Source: Achromobacter agilis
GTDB lineage: Bacteria > Pseudomonadota > Gammaproteobacteria > Burkholderiales > Burkholderiaceae_B
Direction of reading: 5' to 3'
NCBI RefSeq assembly: GCF_900496965.1
Contig: NZ_UFQB01000021.1
Span: 56,547 to 120,546, forward strand
Length of the DNA: 64,000 nucleotides
Below, in pieces: positions 26,701-36,930 of this stretch. The translations under genes were made by a program, and so were the position numbers. Under the pieces are notes generated by a model. It searched no databases, was not told where the DNA came from, and saw only the letters and a program-made list of their open reading frames with translations. Within the stretch, counting starts at the first letter, position 1; every line of letters starts with the position of its first letter.

Positions 26701-27453
26701 ATGGATGGATTGAACGTTCCCGCCCCTATCATCACGATGCAGGGCGTATGCAAATGGTATGGCGACTTCCAGGTGCTGGACGACCTGGAGCTGGATGTGC
26801 TGCCTGGGGAAAAACTGATTCTCTGCGGCCCGTCCGGTTCCGGCAAATCCACCACCATACGGCTCCTGAACCGGCTGGAAGAACATCAGAAGGGCCGCAT
26901 CGTCGTCGACGGCATCGAGCTGAACGAAGACGTGAAGAACATCGAGCGCATCCGCGCCGAGGTCGGGATGGTGTTCCAGCATTTCAACCTGTTCCCGCAC
27001 CTGACCGTGCTCGAGAACTGCACGCTGGCGCCGATGCTGGTCAAGGGAGTGCCACAGGCGCAGGCCGAATCCTGCGCGATGGGCTATCTGGAGCGCGTCA
27101 AGATCCCGCAACACGCGGCCAAGTATCCGGGCCAGCTGTCGGGCGGCCAGAAGCAGCGCGTGGCGATCGCGCGCGCCCTGTGCATGCAGCCCAAGATCAT
27201 GCTGTTCGACGAACCCACTTCCGCGCTGGATCCGGAGATGGTCAAGGAAGTGCTGGACACCATGGTAGCGCTGGCGCGGGACGGCATGACCATGGTGTGC
27301 GTGACGCACGAAATGGGTTTCGCGCGCGAAGTGGGCGACCGGGTCGTGTTCATGGACCAGGGCGCGATCGTGGAAGCGGATACGCCGGACAATTTCTTCC
27401 GCGCGCCGCGTTCCGAGCGAGCGCAGGCGTTCCTGGGCCAGATACTGGCTTGA
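26701..27453 (+). CDS. Amino acid ABC transporter ATP-binding protein
   Basis: A 250-residue ATPase of the HisP/GlnQ group. It shows Walker A (GPSGSGKST), the Q-loop region [17 protein letters not shown], signature [15 protein letters not shown], Walker [17 protein letters not shown] and the switch histidine in [14 protein letters not shown]. It drives the permease encoded just upstream and closes the importer operon. No terminator hairpin with a T-run follows, only a GC-rich stem at 27492-27525. Confidence 0.95.
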   Translation: MDGLNVPAPIITMQGVCKWYGDFQVLDDLELDVLPGEKLILCGPSGSGKSTTIRLLNRLEEHQKGRIVVDGIELNEDVKNIERIRAEVGMVFQHFNLFPHLTVLENCTLAPMLVKGVPQAQAESCAMGYLERVKIPQHAAKYPGQLSGGQKQRVAIARALCMQPKIMLFDEPTSALDPEMVKEVLDTMVALARDGMTMVCVTHEMGFAREVGDRVVFMDQGAIVEADTPDNFFRAPRSERAQAFLGQILA

Positions 27454-27491
27454 GCGGGGTGGCCGTCCCCTGCGGGCGGCTTTCGCGCAGG

Positions 27492-27565
27492 GCATTCCGC
27501 CGCTTTGTTCCGGCAGGCGGAATGCGTGGGAATGGTTCCATGCGCGCAAGCTGAAATGGTTCCAT
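27492..27565. promoter_or_regulatory. Hairpin and twin operator-like repeats before the TPP enzyme
   Basis: A perfect ten-base inverted repeat (GCATTCCGCC / GGCGGAATGC, 27492-27525) is followed by two copies of AATGGTTCCAT at 27531 and 27555, 24 bases apart. Each copy lies in a GGAAT..TTCC or GAAAT..TTCC context, reminiscent of IclR-family operators. No T-run follows the stem. Confidence 0.4.
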
Positions 27566-27651
27566 CCCGCCCCGTTCGGGCTACCTATGATGTCCATCAC
27601 GCGGCCGCGACGGCGCGCCCGCAAGCCATTGATAACGACTAGGGAAACACG

Positions 27652-29211
27652 ATGAACGGCGCAGACAGCCTTTGCGACACCTTGCTTGCCAACGATGTTG
27701 ACGTTTGCTTTGCGAATCCGGGCACCTCGGAAATGCACTTTGTGGCGGCCCTGGATCGCAAGCCCAAAATGCGTTGCGTGCTGGGCCTGTTCGAAGGCGT
27801 GGTGACGGGCGCCGCCGACGGCTACGCGCGCATGGCCGACAAGCCGGCCGCCACCCTGCTGCACCTGGGCCCGGGGCTGGGCAACGGCCTGGCCAACCTG
27901 CACAACGCCAAGCGCGCGCGCACGCCCATGGTCAACATCGTGGGCGACCATGCCACCTACCACGTCCAATACGACGCGCCCCTGACGAGCGACGTCGAAG
28001 GGGTGGCGCGCCCGATGTCGCATTGGGTCAAGCGCACGATGACGGCCGCCGCCTTGTCCGCCGACGCGGCCGAGGCCGTGGGGGTGGCGCGGCGCTCGCC
28101 GGGCAATATCGCCACGCTGATCCTGCCCGCCGATACGGCCTGGACCGACTTGCCGGAGAGCGCGGCCCAGCCGGTGCTGGCGCCTCGCGAGGAACTGACC
28201 AGGACGTCGGCGGAGGCTGTGCGCGCCGCAGCGGCCGCCATCCGCTCGGGCGAAGTCGTGACGCTGATGCTGGGCGGCACCGCGCTGCGCGAGCGCGCGC
28301 TGAACGCCGCCGGCCGCATCGCGCGCGCTACCGGCGCGCGCCTGGTGTCGGAAACCTCGAACCGCCGCATCGAGCGCGGCGGCTCGCGCACGCCGGTCGA
28401 CCGCCTGCCATATCCGATCGACCTGGCCGTGGCCAAGCTGAAGGACGTTCGGCATTTGGTGCTCGTCGGCGCGAAGTCGCCGGTCGGCTTCTTCGCCTAT
28501 CCGGGCAAGCCCAGCCTGCTGGCTCCGGCCGATTGCAACCAGGTCGTGCTGGCCACGGCCGAGCAGGACCTCGCGCATGCGCTGGAATGGCTGGCCGACG
28601 AACTGGGCATCGCGGCGGACGCGCCTCGGCTGGCAGCGCCAGCCGCCAGCTACGAAGTGCCGCAATCCGGAAAACTGACCGGCGCCGCCGTGAACATCCT
28701 GGTCGCGCGCATGCTGCCTGAGCAGGCCATCGTATGCGACGAGTCCATCACCCAGGGCCGCGAGTTCCCCATCTACAGCGCCAGCAGCGCGCCGCACGAC
28801 TGGCTGATGCTGACCGGCGGCGCAATCGGCATCGGCCTGCCGCTGGCGACCGGCGCCGCGGTGGCGTGTCCGGACCGCAAGGTCGTCACGCTGCAGGCCG
28901 ACGGCAGCGGCATGTACACCCTGCAGGCGCTGTGGACGCAGGCGCGCGAGAACCTCGATTGCCTCACGGTGATCCTGGCCAACCGCTCCTATGCCACCCT
29001 GCACGGCGAAATGAAGAACGTCGGCGTGAAGGAGCCGGGCCGCAACGCCCGCCGCATGCTGGACCTGCAGGAACCCCATCTGGAGTGGACGCATCTTGCG
29101 CGCGGCATGGGTGTGGAGGCGGTCAGCGTGGACACCGTGGAAGGGTTCGCGCGTGCCCTGCAGGAAGGGTTGAAGCGCCGCGGGCCTTTCCTGATCGAAG
29201 CGGTGATCTGA
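27652..29211 (+). CDS. Thiamine pyrophosphate-dependent enzyme, acetolactate synthase/benzoylformate decarboxylase-like
   Basis: A 519-residue ThDP enzyme with the three-domain layout of the decarboxylase/carboligase family. The cofactor-activating glutamate is Glu48 in LFEGVVTGAADGYARM. The ThDP/magnesium motif begins ADGSGMYTLQALWTQARE at about residue 416, where the more usual first residue would be glycine (GDG). It lacks a regulatory small subunit nearby and is shorter than biosynthetic IlvB, so a 2-oxoacid decarboxylase or lyase is more likely than valine biosynthesis. It stands alone about 200 bases after the importer operon. Confidence 0.85.
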   Translation: MNGADSLCDTLLANDVDVCFANPGTSEMHFVAALDRKPKMRCVLGLFEGVVTGAADGYARMADKPAATLLHLGPGLGNGLANLHNAKRARTPMVNIVGDHATYHVQYDAPLTSDVEGVARPMSHWVKRTMTAAALSADAAEAVGVARRSPGNIATLILPADTAWTDLPESAAQPVLAPREELTRTSAEAVRAAAAAIRSGEVVTLMLGGTALRERALNAAGRIARATGARLVSETSNRRIERGGSRTPVDRLPYPIDLAVAKLKDVRHLVLVGAKSPVGFFAYPGKPSLLAPADCNQVVLATAEQDLAHALEWLADELGIAADAPRLAAPAASYEVPQSGKLTGAAVNILVARMLPEQAIVCDESITQGREFPIYSASSAPHDWLMLTGGAIGIGLPLATGAAVACPDRKVVTLQADGSGMYTLQALWTQARENLDCLTVILANRSYATLHGEMKNVGVKEPGRNARRMLDLQEPHLEWTHLARGMGVEAVSVDTVEGFARALQEGLKRRGPFLIEAVI

Positions 29212-29252
29212 AGGGGCTACGCGCCGGCAGGGCTCGCCCAGGGCAGGGTATT

Positions 29253-29279
29253 CACCCTGGGCTAAACGCCCACCCTGGG

Positions 29280-29288
<9 letters not shown>
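29253..29288. repeat. 18-bp perfect tandem duplication across the livF stop codon
   Basis: CACCCTGGGCTAAACGCC occurs twice in direct succession (29253-29270, 29271-29288). The right copy contains the last codons and TAG of the minus-strand ATPase gene; the left copy is an untranslated duplicate, with a second stop in the same register. Confidence 0.9.
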
Positions 29289-29986
<698 letters not shown>

Positions 29987-29990
<4 letters not shown>

Positions 29991-30751
29991 CGGCCCTCTC
30001 CCGGCGTGTCGTCGCCCAGGTAGGCGGTCCGCACTTCGGGGTTGGCGCGGATGTCCTGCGGCGTGCCGCTGGCGATGGCGGTGCCGTTGACCATGACGGT
30101 GATCGTTTCCGCGACGCGGAAGACGGCGTCCATGTCGTGCTCGACCAGCAGGATGGCGTGGCCGGCCTTCAGCGTCTGCAGGAGCGCCAGGATGCGGTCG
30201 GTTTCCTCTGGGCCCATGCCGGCCAGCGGTTCGTCGAGCAGCAGCACTTGCGGTTCGCCCGCCAGGCACATGGCGATTTCGAGTTGGCGCTTGCGGCCAT
30301 GCGGCAGCAGCCCGGCGTCGCGCGCGGCGTCGTCCGCCAGCCCCGTGCAGTCCAGCGCATGGCGCGCCAGTTCGGCGCTTCGGCGGCAGTCCGAGGCGGG
30401 CCGCCACCAGTGCCAGAACCGTTGGCGCCGCGCCTGCGCGGCCAGCCGGCAGTTTTCCAGCACGCTCAGTTCGGGAAAGATGGTCGATCGCTGGTAGCTG
30501 CGGCCCAGGCCGGCGCGCGCCCGCTCGGGCTGGCGCCACGCTGTGATGTCGCGGCCCTCCAGCATGACCTGGCCGCTGCTGGGCGCCAGTTCGCCCGACA
30601 GGATGTTGATCAGCGTGGATTTGCCCGCGCCGTTGGTGCCGATGACGGCATGGACCTGGCCGCGGCGCAATCCCAGCGATACGTCGTTGACCGCCGTCAG
30701 GCCGCCGAAGCGGCGCGTGACCGCGCTGGCGGCAAGCAGGACTTCAGACAT
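29987..30751 (-). CDS. livG: Branched-chain-type ABC transporter ATP-binding protein LivG
   Basis: A 254-residue ATPase. It has Walker A GTNGAGKSTL, a LivG-type middle section (GRSYQRSTIFPELSVLEN), and the Walker B region LLLDEPLAGMGPEETDRI. The signature region reads LPHGRKRQLEIAMCLA, typical for LivG rather than the canonical LSGGQ. The start at 30751 overlaps the end of livM by eight bases. The downstream overlap with livF is ATGA. The operon order on the minus strand is binding protein, livH, livM, livG, livF. Confidence 0.93.
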
Positions 30752-31793
30752 GAGGCTCTCCCTGGACGGGCAGGCGCGCGGGAGCGGCCTTGCGGGTGGG
30801 CGTGGCGGCCTCCGGTTTCGGGGCGGCGGCACGGGCGGCGCGGCGCTGGCGCAGCTGCACGGGCAATCCGGCCAGGCCGTTGGGCAGCAAGGCCACGAGC
30901 GCGATGATGGCGATGCCCAGGGGCAGGTGCCAGTGGCGGGCGTAATCGCCGAACAGCGCCTGCGACTGGAACAGCTCCTGCAGCAGTACCAGCGCCACGG
31001 TGCCCAGGACCGCGCCGCCCAGGCTGCCCATGCCGCCCAGGATCACCATCAGCAGGACCAGGCCGGACTGTTCCCAGGCCAGCAGTTCGGGCGTGACGAA
31101 GCCATCTTTCAGCGCGAACAGGAAGCCGGCCACGCTGGCCAGCGCGGCGCCCACCACGTACGCGGCAAGCTTGTATGGATAGGTCGAATAGCCGGCCGCG
31201 CGCATGCGCTGTTCATTGCTGCGGATGCCCGCCAGCGCAGCGCCGAAGGCGGAGCGCCGCAACAGGGCCAGGAAGCCCCAGGCCGCCGCCAGGCAGGCCA
31301 GCACGAAGAAGTAAAAGCTGCGGGCGTTCCCCAGGTCGAAGGGCATCCAGCCGCCCAGCAACAGTTCGGGCCGGAAGTACAGGTAGATGCCATCGCTGCC
31401 GCCGCCGATATCGGTGTCGTGGAACACGTAGTACGCCATTTGCGAAAAGGCCAGCGTGACCATGATGAAGTACACGCCGCGCGTGCGCAGCGCCAGTGCG
31501 CCCGTCACGGCTGCATAGGCGGCCGCCGTCAGCACCGCGACCGGCAGCAGCAGCCACAGGCTGCCGGCTTCGGACGCTGGCGACAGCAGCGCCGCGACAT
31601 AGGCGCCGATGCCGAAGAACGCGGCATGCCCCAGGCTGACCAGCCCCGCGCCGCCCACCAGCAGTTGCAGGCTCAGCGCGAAGATCGCGTAGATCATGAG
31701 CTTGATCGCGAGGCCTGTGTAGTAGTCGCTGCCGCTCCAGGAAAAGGCGGCCAGGGCCAGTAGCGTCGCGACGGGTAATAGTCGGTTCAACAT
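30744..31793 (-). CDS. livM: Branched-chain-type ABC transporter permease LivM
   Basis: A 349-residue inner-membrane permease with eight or nine hydrophobic segments. LivM hallmarks are ALSLQLLVGGAGLVSLGHAAFFGIGAY near the start, and GGMGSLGGAVLGTVALVLLQE near the end. I chose the ATG at 31793, two bases after the livH stop; the longer frame is a shadow of livH. The C-terminal tail (about 40 residues, rich in Ala, Arg and Pro) is longer than in LivM of E. coli and seems unstructured. Confidence 0.92.
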   Translation of the reverse strand: MLNRLLPVATLLALAAFSWSGSDYYTGLAIKLMIYAIFALSLQLLVGGAGLVSLGHAAFFGIGAYVAALLSPASEAGSLWLLLPVAVLTAAAYAAVTGALALRTRGVYFIMVTLAFSQMAYYVFHDTDIGGGSDGIYLYFRPELLLGGWMPFDLGNARSFYFFVLACLAAAWGFLALLRRSAFGAALAGIRSNEQRMRAAGYSTYPYKLAAYVVGAALASVAGFLFALKDGFVTPELLAWEQSGLVLLMVILGGMGSLGGAVLGTVALVLLQELFQSQALFGDYARHWHLPLGIAIIALVALLPNGLAGLPVQLRQRRAARAAAPKPEAATPTRKAAPARLPVQGEPHV

Positions 31794-31795
31794 GT

Positions 31796-32677
31796 TCAGC
31801 CCTGCTTGAACAGCCCTTCGGGCTTGCAAAGAAGAATGAACGCCATCAGCAGGTACACCAGCACGCCCGCCGCGGAGGGAAACAGCACCTGCCCGAAGGT
31901 CTCGACCACGCCCACCAGCATCGCGGCCAGGAACGCGCCGCGGACCGAGCCGATGCCGCCGATCACGACGACCACGAAACAGATGATGAGCACGCCGTTG
32001 CCCATGCCCGGATAGACGGACGAGACGGGCGCGGCGATGCTGCCGGCCAGCGCCGCCAGCGCCACGCCCGCCGCGAACACCAGGCGGTAGAGCTTGTTGA
32101 CGTCGATGCCGAGGGAGGCGGTCATTTCGCGGTTGCTGGAGCCCGCCCGCAGCATCATGCCCAGCCGGGTCCGGGAGATGACCCAATACAGTAGCAGCGC
32201 CACCGCGATGCCGACCGCCGAGATGAATAGCCGGTACACCGGATAGGTCATCACGCCGCCCAGCGAAATGCTGCCCTGCAGCCATGAGGGCAGCGGCACG
32301 CCATGCACGTCGTTGCCCACCAGGATGCTGCGCAGCTCCTCGAAGACCAGGATCAGCCCGTAGGTCATTAGCACCTGCTGCAGGTGGTTACGCCGGTACA
32401 GGTAGCTGAAGAAGGCCGCCTCCAGCAAGTAGCCCAGCACGGCGGCGGCCGCCACGCACACGGCCAGCGTGGCCAGGAAGCCGCCGCCCAGCCATCGGTC
32501 CACCGCCGGCCCCAGCGCGAACGCCATGTATGCGCCGATCATGTAGAAGCTGCCGTGGGCAAGATTGATGATGCCCATGATGCCGAAGATCAGCGTCAGG
32601 CCGCTGGCCACCAGGAACAGCAGCAAGCCGTACTGGAAGGCGTTCAGGCTCTGGATGAGCAGGATGCTGAAGTCCAT
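31796..32677 (-). CDS. livH: Branched-chain-type ABC transporter permease LivH
   Basis: A 293-residue inner-membrane permease. The N-terminus LNAFQYGLLLFLVASGLTLIFGIMGIINLAHGSFYMIGAY is the LivH start block, cited here as a region of about 36 residues, and GIDVNKLYRLVFAAGVALAALAG contains the coupling loop. GGIGSVRGAFLAAMLVGVVE closes the core. A strong AGGGAGGT precedes the ATG. It forms the channel with LivM and lies 31 bases after the binding-protein gene. Confidence 0.93.
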   Translation of the reverse strand: MDFSILLIQSLNAFQYGLLLFLVASGLTLIFGIMGIINLAHGSFYMIGAYMAFALGPAVDRWLGGGFLATLAVCVAAAAVLGYLLEAAFFSYLYRRNHLQQVLMTYGLILVFEELRSILVGNDVHGVPLPSWLQGSISLGGVMTYPVYRLFISAVGIAVALLLYWVISRTRLGMMLRAGSSNREMTASLGIDVNKLYRLVFAAGVALAALAGSIAAPVSSVYPGMGNGVLIICFVVVVIGGIGSVRGAFLAAMLVGVVETFGQVLFPSAAGVLVYLLMAFILLCKPEGLFKQG

Positions 32678-32708
32678 GGGACCTCCCTGTGGCGGAATGC
32701 GGTCAGCG

Positions 32709-33869
32709 TCAGAGCTTGCAGCCGCGGGCGGGGTCGGCCAGCTTCTTCACGGCGATATCGACGACTTTGTTCTCCAGGCCGTCGACGCGGCGCAGGTAGA
32801 TGTCCTGCACGGGGTTGCCGGCGGCCGACAGCGTGAAGGGGCCTCGCGGGCTGTCCACGGTCGCGCCGCGCATGGCCTTGCGGAAATCGTCCTTCTTGCC
32901 GAAGTCGCCCTTGACCGCGGCCAGGCCCGATTGCATCAACTGGGCGGCGTCGTATCCCTGCACGGCGTAGACGTCCGGCTGCGCCTTGTAGGCCTTGGCG
33001 TAATCGGCGCGGAAGGCGTTGTCGCGCGGCGTGTTCAAGCCGTCCGCGTAGTGCAGGGTGGTGAGCAGGCCCTGCGCGGATTCGCCCTGCGCCTGCAGGG
33101 TGCCGTCGGTGAGAAAGCCCGAGCCGTACAGCGGAATGGTCTTGTCCAGGCCCGCGGCATGGTAGTCCTGTACGAACTTCACGGCGCCGCCGCCGGCGAA
33201 GAACGTGAACACCATGTCGGGCTTGAGCGCGGCGATCTCGGTGAGGAGCGGCTGGAATTCCACGTTGGGAAAGGGCAGGCTCAGTTCCTTTACGACCTTG
33301 CCGCCGGCTTTCTCGAAACCTTCCTTGAAGCCGCCGATGGCCTCATCGCCCGCGGCATACTTCCAGGTGATGGTGACGGCCGTCTTGTGGCCCTTGCCAT
33401 ACGCCACCGGCCCCATGGCATAGGCGGGCTGCCAGTTGGTGAACGAAGTGCGGAAAATGCCGGGGCTGCAGAGCGGGCCGGTGATGGCGTTGGCGCCCGC
33501 GTTCGTGACGATCAGGGTGGTGTCGGCGTCCTTCGCCGCCTTGGCCAGGGCCATGGCCACGCCCGAGTGCACGGTGCCGATCAGCACGTCGACCTGGTCG
33601 CGCTTGATCAGGCGGTTGGCGTTCTCGGCCGCCTTGGCCGGGTTGGATTCGTCGTCCACCTTGAAGTATTCGATGTCGCGTCCGCCCAGCTTGCCGCCCT
33701 GTTCGGCGACATACAGCTTGAAGCCATTTTCGATGGCATTGCCAAGCGCGGCGTAAGTGCCGCTGTAGGGCAGCATGAAGCCGACCTTGAGCTTGTCGGC
33801 CGCCTGCGCGCCGCCGGCGGCGAGCATCAGGGCCGCGGCGAACGCGGTCCGGGTCAGGGCGTGGTTCAT
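32709..33869 (-). CDS. ABC transporter substrate-binding protein (LivK family), probably for benzoate
   Basis: A 386-residue periplasmic binding protein of family 6. A signal peptide of about 23 residues (AALMLAAGGAQA) precedes DKLKVGFMLPYSGTYAALG, a start typical of aromatic-acid binders in this family. It also shows LIGTVHSGVAMALAKAAK and DIYLRRVDGLENKVVD at the end. The gene heads the livHMGF operon and lies next to the hydrolase and benzoate-CoA ligase genes, which makes benzoate or a hydroxylated analogue the likely ligand. That ligand is inferred from context. Confidence 0.9.
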   Translation of the reverse strand: MNHALTRTAFAAALMLAAGGAQAADKLKVGFMLPYSGTYAALGNAIENGFKLYVAEQGGKLGGRDIEYFKVDDESNPAKAAENANRLIKRDQVDVLIGTVHSGVAMALAKAAKDADTTLIVTNAGANAITGPLCSPGIFRTSFTNWQPAYAMGPVAYGKGHKTAVTITWKYAAGDEAIGGFKEGFEKAGGKVVKELSLPFPNVEFQPLLTEIAALKPDMVFTFFAGGGAVKFVQDYHAAGLDKTIPLYGSGFLTDGTLQAQGESAQGLLTTLHYADGLNTPRDNAFRADYAKAYKAQPDVYAVQGYDAAQLMQSGLAAVKGDFGKKDDFRKAMRGATVDSPRGPFTLSAAGNPVQDIYLRRVDGLENKVVDIAVKKLADPARGCKL

Positions 33870-33905
33870 GGTTTGTCTCCGTGCTTGTTATGGGCCGACG
33901 CGGGG

Positions 33906-34730
33906 TCAGCGGGGTTTTTCCAGTCCGCCGACGAAACCGGCGACGGCCTGGATGACGCTGGCGGGCTGGTCCCGGTGCGGCGAATGGCGGCAGCCGGGAA
34001 TCTCCAGCAATTCGGTCTGGGGCGCGAGGCGGCGTATGCCGCGTATCTGCGCGAGCGTGCCGTATTCGTCGTCCACGCCCTGGATGGCGAGCACGGGGCA
34101 GGCGATCCGGGGCAGGTATTCCTCGATATTCCAGGCGCGGAATCCGGGATCGAGCCAGACGTCGTTCCAGCCCCAGAAGGCGGAATCCGCATCCGCGTGA
34201 TGGCGGCCCAGCCGGGCGCGCAGGTCCGTTTGCAGGTAGGCCTGCCGCGCCTGTTCGATGCTGGATACCGTCACGTCTTCGATGAAGATGTGCGGGGCGG
34301 CGACCACGATGCCGGCGACGGCGTCCGGGTGCATCGCGGCGTACAGCAGGGCGATCGAACCGCCGTCGCTGTGGCCGAACAGCACCGGCCTGTCTTGCCG
34401 GGCGTCCACACCCAGCGCCCGGAGCAGGGCGGGCAGCACCTCGCGCGCCTGGCCGTGCATGAAGTCCACCGGCCATTTTTCCTGGAGGGGCCGCGGCGTT
34501 GACTGGCCATAGCCGTCGCGCGAGTACACCAGTCCGCGGCATCCGGATGCTTCGCATACCTGTTGCGGCCAGTCCTTCCACATGGATACCGATCCCAGCC
34601 CTTCGTGCAGGAAGACCAGCAGCGGGGCTTGCGGGCGAGGGGACGCGATCCACCGGCATTCCAGGCGCATGTCGCGCCCCAGCGCATGGACGTCGGCGAA
34701 GACGGTCCCGGCCGTGGCGGGGCCATTCAT
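33906..34730 (-). CDS. Alpha/beta hydrolase of the box cluster
   Basis: A 274-residue alpha/beta-fold hydrolase. The nucleophile elbow is GHSDGGSI (Ser121), the oxyanion region is FLHEGLGSVSMW, an acid is likely in GVDDEYG and the histidine in GCRHSPHRD. Similar hydrolases accompany benzoyl-CoA box clusters and are thought to remove dead-end or misformed CoA esters, though that role is not certain. I chose the ATG at 34730, four bases overlapping the ligase stop (ATGA); the longer frame shadows the ligase gene. Confidence 0.87.
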   Translation of the reverse strand: MNGPATAGTVFADVHALGRDMRLECRWIASPRPQAPLLVFLHEGLGSVSMWKDWPQQVCEASGCRGLVYSRDGYGQSTPRPLQEKWPVDFMHGQAREVLPALLRALGVDARQDRPVLFGHSDGGSIALLYAAMHPDAVAGIVVAAPHIFIEDVTVSSIEQARQAYLQTDLRARLGRHHADADSAFWGWNDVWLDPGFRAWNIEEYLPRIACPVLAIQGVDDEYGTLAQIRGIRRLAPQTELLEIPGCRHSPHRDQPASVIQAVAGFVGGLEKPR

Positions 34731-36286
34731 AGCGCGGCCTCTTCCAGCTGCCGAAGGCGGAAGCGCTGGATCTTTCCGGTGGCGGTCTTGGGCAGTTCGT
34801 CGGTGAAGTTGATCTGGCGCGGGTACTTGAACGGCGCCAGGTGCTGCTTTACATAGGTTTGCAGGGCGGCCCCGGTGTTGGCGTCGGGCTCGAAGCCCGG
34901 GCGCAGCACCACGTAGGCCTTGGTCTTGACCAGCCCGTCGTGGTCTGGCACGCCGATCACCGCGGCTTCGAGCACGGCCTCGTGCTGCACCAGGATGTTC
35001 TCGACCTCCACGGGCGAAACGTACTGGCCGCTGACCTTGATCATGTCGTCGCTGCGGCCCGCGTAGGTGTAGAAGCCGTCGGCGTCGCAGGTGTATTTGT
35101 CGCCGCTCTTGAGCCAGTCGCCCAGAAAACACTGGCGTGTTTTGTCGCGGTTGTTCCAGTACATGAGGGCGGCGCTGGGACCCTTGATGTAGAGGTCGCC
35201 GATGGCGCCGGGCGCCACGGGCGCGCCGCTTTCGTCTCGCAGCTGCACTTCGTATCCGGGCACCGGCTTGCCGGTGGTGCCGTAGCGCAGTTGTCCGGCC
35301 TGGTTGGAAATGAAGATGTGCAGCATTTCCGTGGAGCCGATGCCGTCCAGGATGTCGCAGCCGAAATGCCGCGTGAAGCGCTCGCCGATATCGCGGGGCA
35401 GGGCTTCGCCGGCCGACGTACAGACGCGCAGGCCGACCTGGTCGCGTGGCGGCAGCTCGGGCGAGGCCAGCATGCTGGCGTAAAGCGTGGGTACGCCGTA
35501 GAACACCGTCGGCCGGTGCCGGGTCAGCCGCTGGAAGACGGCTTGCGGAGTGGGGCGCTCGCTCATCAGGACGACGGTCGCGCCGACCGACAGCGGAAAG
35601 GTCAGGCCATTGCCCAGGCCATAGGCGAAGAACAGCTTGGCGGCCGAGAACACCACGTCGTCCTCGCGGATGCCGAGCACCGGCTTGGCATAGAGTTCGG
35701 CCGTATGCCACAGGTTGCCGTGAGTATGGACCACTCCCTTCGGCTTGCCGGTGGAGCCGGAAGAATACAGCCAGAAGGCGATTTCGTCGGACAGGGTGCG
35801 CACGGCGGGCGCAAGCGGCGCGGACGCCAGCAGGGTGTCGAGCTCGTGCGCGCCGGCGGGCAGCGGACCGTCCGGCTGAGAGACGACCAGGTGCTCGATG
35901 TCGGCGCCCGCCTGTTTCAGCGCCGCCTGCACGGTGGGCAGCAGCGCGCCGGAGACGAACACCGCGCGCACGCGGCTGTGCCCGATGATGTACGCGTAGT
36001 CGTCCGCGGTCAGCAGGGTGTTGACCGCCACGGGAACCACGCCGGCGTGCAGCGCACCCAGGAATACGACGGGCCAGTCGGCCGTGTCCTGCATCAGCAG
36101 CAGGATGCGTTCCTCGCGCCGCAGCGCCAGATTGCGCAGGGCGCCGCCCAGGCGGGCCACGCGCTCCGCCAGTTCCCCATAGGTAAGCTGGCGGGTGTCG
36201 TCGATATAGGCGGGCTTGGCGGCGCGCGGGGCGTTGAGCGCCGCCAGGTGGCTGGCGAAGTTGAGTTCGGCGGGACAGATGTTCAC
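34727..36286 (-). CDS. bclA: Benzoate-CoA ligase
   Basis: A 519-residue AMP-forming ligase that converts benzoate, ATP and CoA to benzoyl-CoA, the entry step of the box pathway. Motifs: YSSGSTGKPKGVVHTHGN (P-loop), GSTEMLH (A5), WLKSGDKY (A7), GRSDDMIKVSGQYVSPVEVE (A8) and the catalytic lysine in ELPKTATGKIQRFRLRQLE. The length and sequence fit BclA. The start is GTG at 36286, six bases after AGGAGA; the upstream in-frame extension is not conserved-looking. It is coupled to the downstream hydrolase gene by an ATGA overlap. Confidence 0.92.
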   Translation of the reverse strand: MNICPAELNFASHLAALNAPRAAKPAYIDDTRQLTYGELAERVARLGGALRNLALRREERILLLMQDTADWPVVFLGALHAGVVPVAVNTLLTADDYAYIIGHSRVRAVFVSGALLPTVQAALKQAGADIEHLVVSQPDGPLPAGAHELDTLLASAPLAPAVRTLSDEIAFWLYSSGSTGKPKGVVHTHGNLWHTAELYAKPVLGIREDDVVFSAAKLFFAYGLGNGLTFPLSVGATVVLMSERPTPQAVFQRLTRHRPTVFYGVPTLYASMLASPELPPRDQVGLRVCTSAGEALPRDIGERFTRHFGCDILDGIGSTEMLHIFISNQAGQLRYGTTGKPVPGYEVQLRDESGAPVAPGAIGDLYIKGPSAALMYWNNRDKTRQCFLGDWLKSGDKYTCDADGFYTYAGRSDDMIKVSGQYVSPVEVENILVQHEAVLEAAVIGVPDHDGLVKTKAYVVLRPGFEPDANTGAALQTYVKQHLAPFKYPRQINFTDELPKTATGKIQRFRLRQLEEAAL

Positions 36287-36359
36287 GGTTGTCTCCTGAT
36301 GTCCTGGTGGGCGGATGCCGCGCCTGTGTTTTTCTGGAAAGCGTTGGCGTCGGCGGGCG

Positions 36360-36830
36360 CTAGGAACGCGCGAAATCGATGGCGCCGCCGGGCAGCAGGT
36401 ACAGCACCAGGGCACGGCCGCCGGTCACGGTGGGGCGGTGCGCGCTGCCGGGGCCATAGACCAGCCAGCCGGCGCCGTGGCCGTCGAAGCGGGCGCCTTC
36501 GGTCAGCGGCATGATCATGTCGATCTCGCCATTGGGGTGCGCATGTTGCGGGCCGGCAAGGCTGTCCATATCCACGACGTCCACGGAGCAGTCCGCCAGG
36601 TCGGGCGCCGGCTTGATGACTCGGCCGTAGCGGATGCCGCCGCCTTCCCGGCTGCACATCCAGCCATCGGCCACGCCCTGCCGACAGGCGGCGAAGATGT
36701 CCTGGAACAGACTGCTGTGCGGGCCGGCTTCGAGATTCAGCTTCGCTTGCAGGCCCGCGTCCAGGCCGTGGCCGGCCGTCAGGCGCGCGACGTCGCGCAT
36801 CAGGGCATGGAATCGATCTGGCGTGCTCAC
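36360..36830 (-). CDS. DUF4863 family protein of the benzoate cluster
   Basis: A 156-residue cupin-like protein. The block HAHPNGEIDMIMPL followed by GSAHRPTVTGGRALVLYLLPGGAIDF looks like a metal-binding cupin barrel (histidines and glutamate in HxHxxxE order). Proteins of this family sit beside bclA in box clusters; one relative, PnbB, is a 4-hydroxylaminobenzoate lyase, but its role in benzoate use is not established. The start is GTG at 36830 with AGGAG five bases upstream; the frame further upstream covers the BoxR operator region and is not coding. It is the first gene of the minus-strand arm. Confidence 0.82.
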   Translation of the reverse strand: MSTPDRFHALMRDVARLTAGHGLDAGLQAKLNLEAGPHSSLFQDIFAACRQGVADGWMCSREGGGIRYGRVIKPAPDLADCSVDVVDMDSLAGPQHAHPNGEIDMIMPLTEGARFDGHGAGWLVYGPGSAHRPTVTGGRALVLYLLPGGAIDFARS

Positions 36831-36930
36831 CGTGGCTCCTCCTTTACACTTGTCGGCGCTTCGAAAGCGGAATGCATTCCACTGCTGTTTCTGTGCATCT
36901 GACCGGCAGTTGAATTCATTGAATGGAAAA

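Noticed and set aside
26578..29094. 838-codon minus-strand open frame
   Set aside because: Low-complexity His/Arg/Gly-rich translation opposite the ABC ATPase and TPP enzyme genes, whose motifs are complete on the plus strand.
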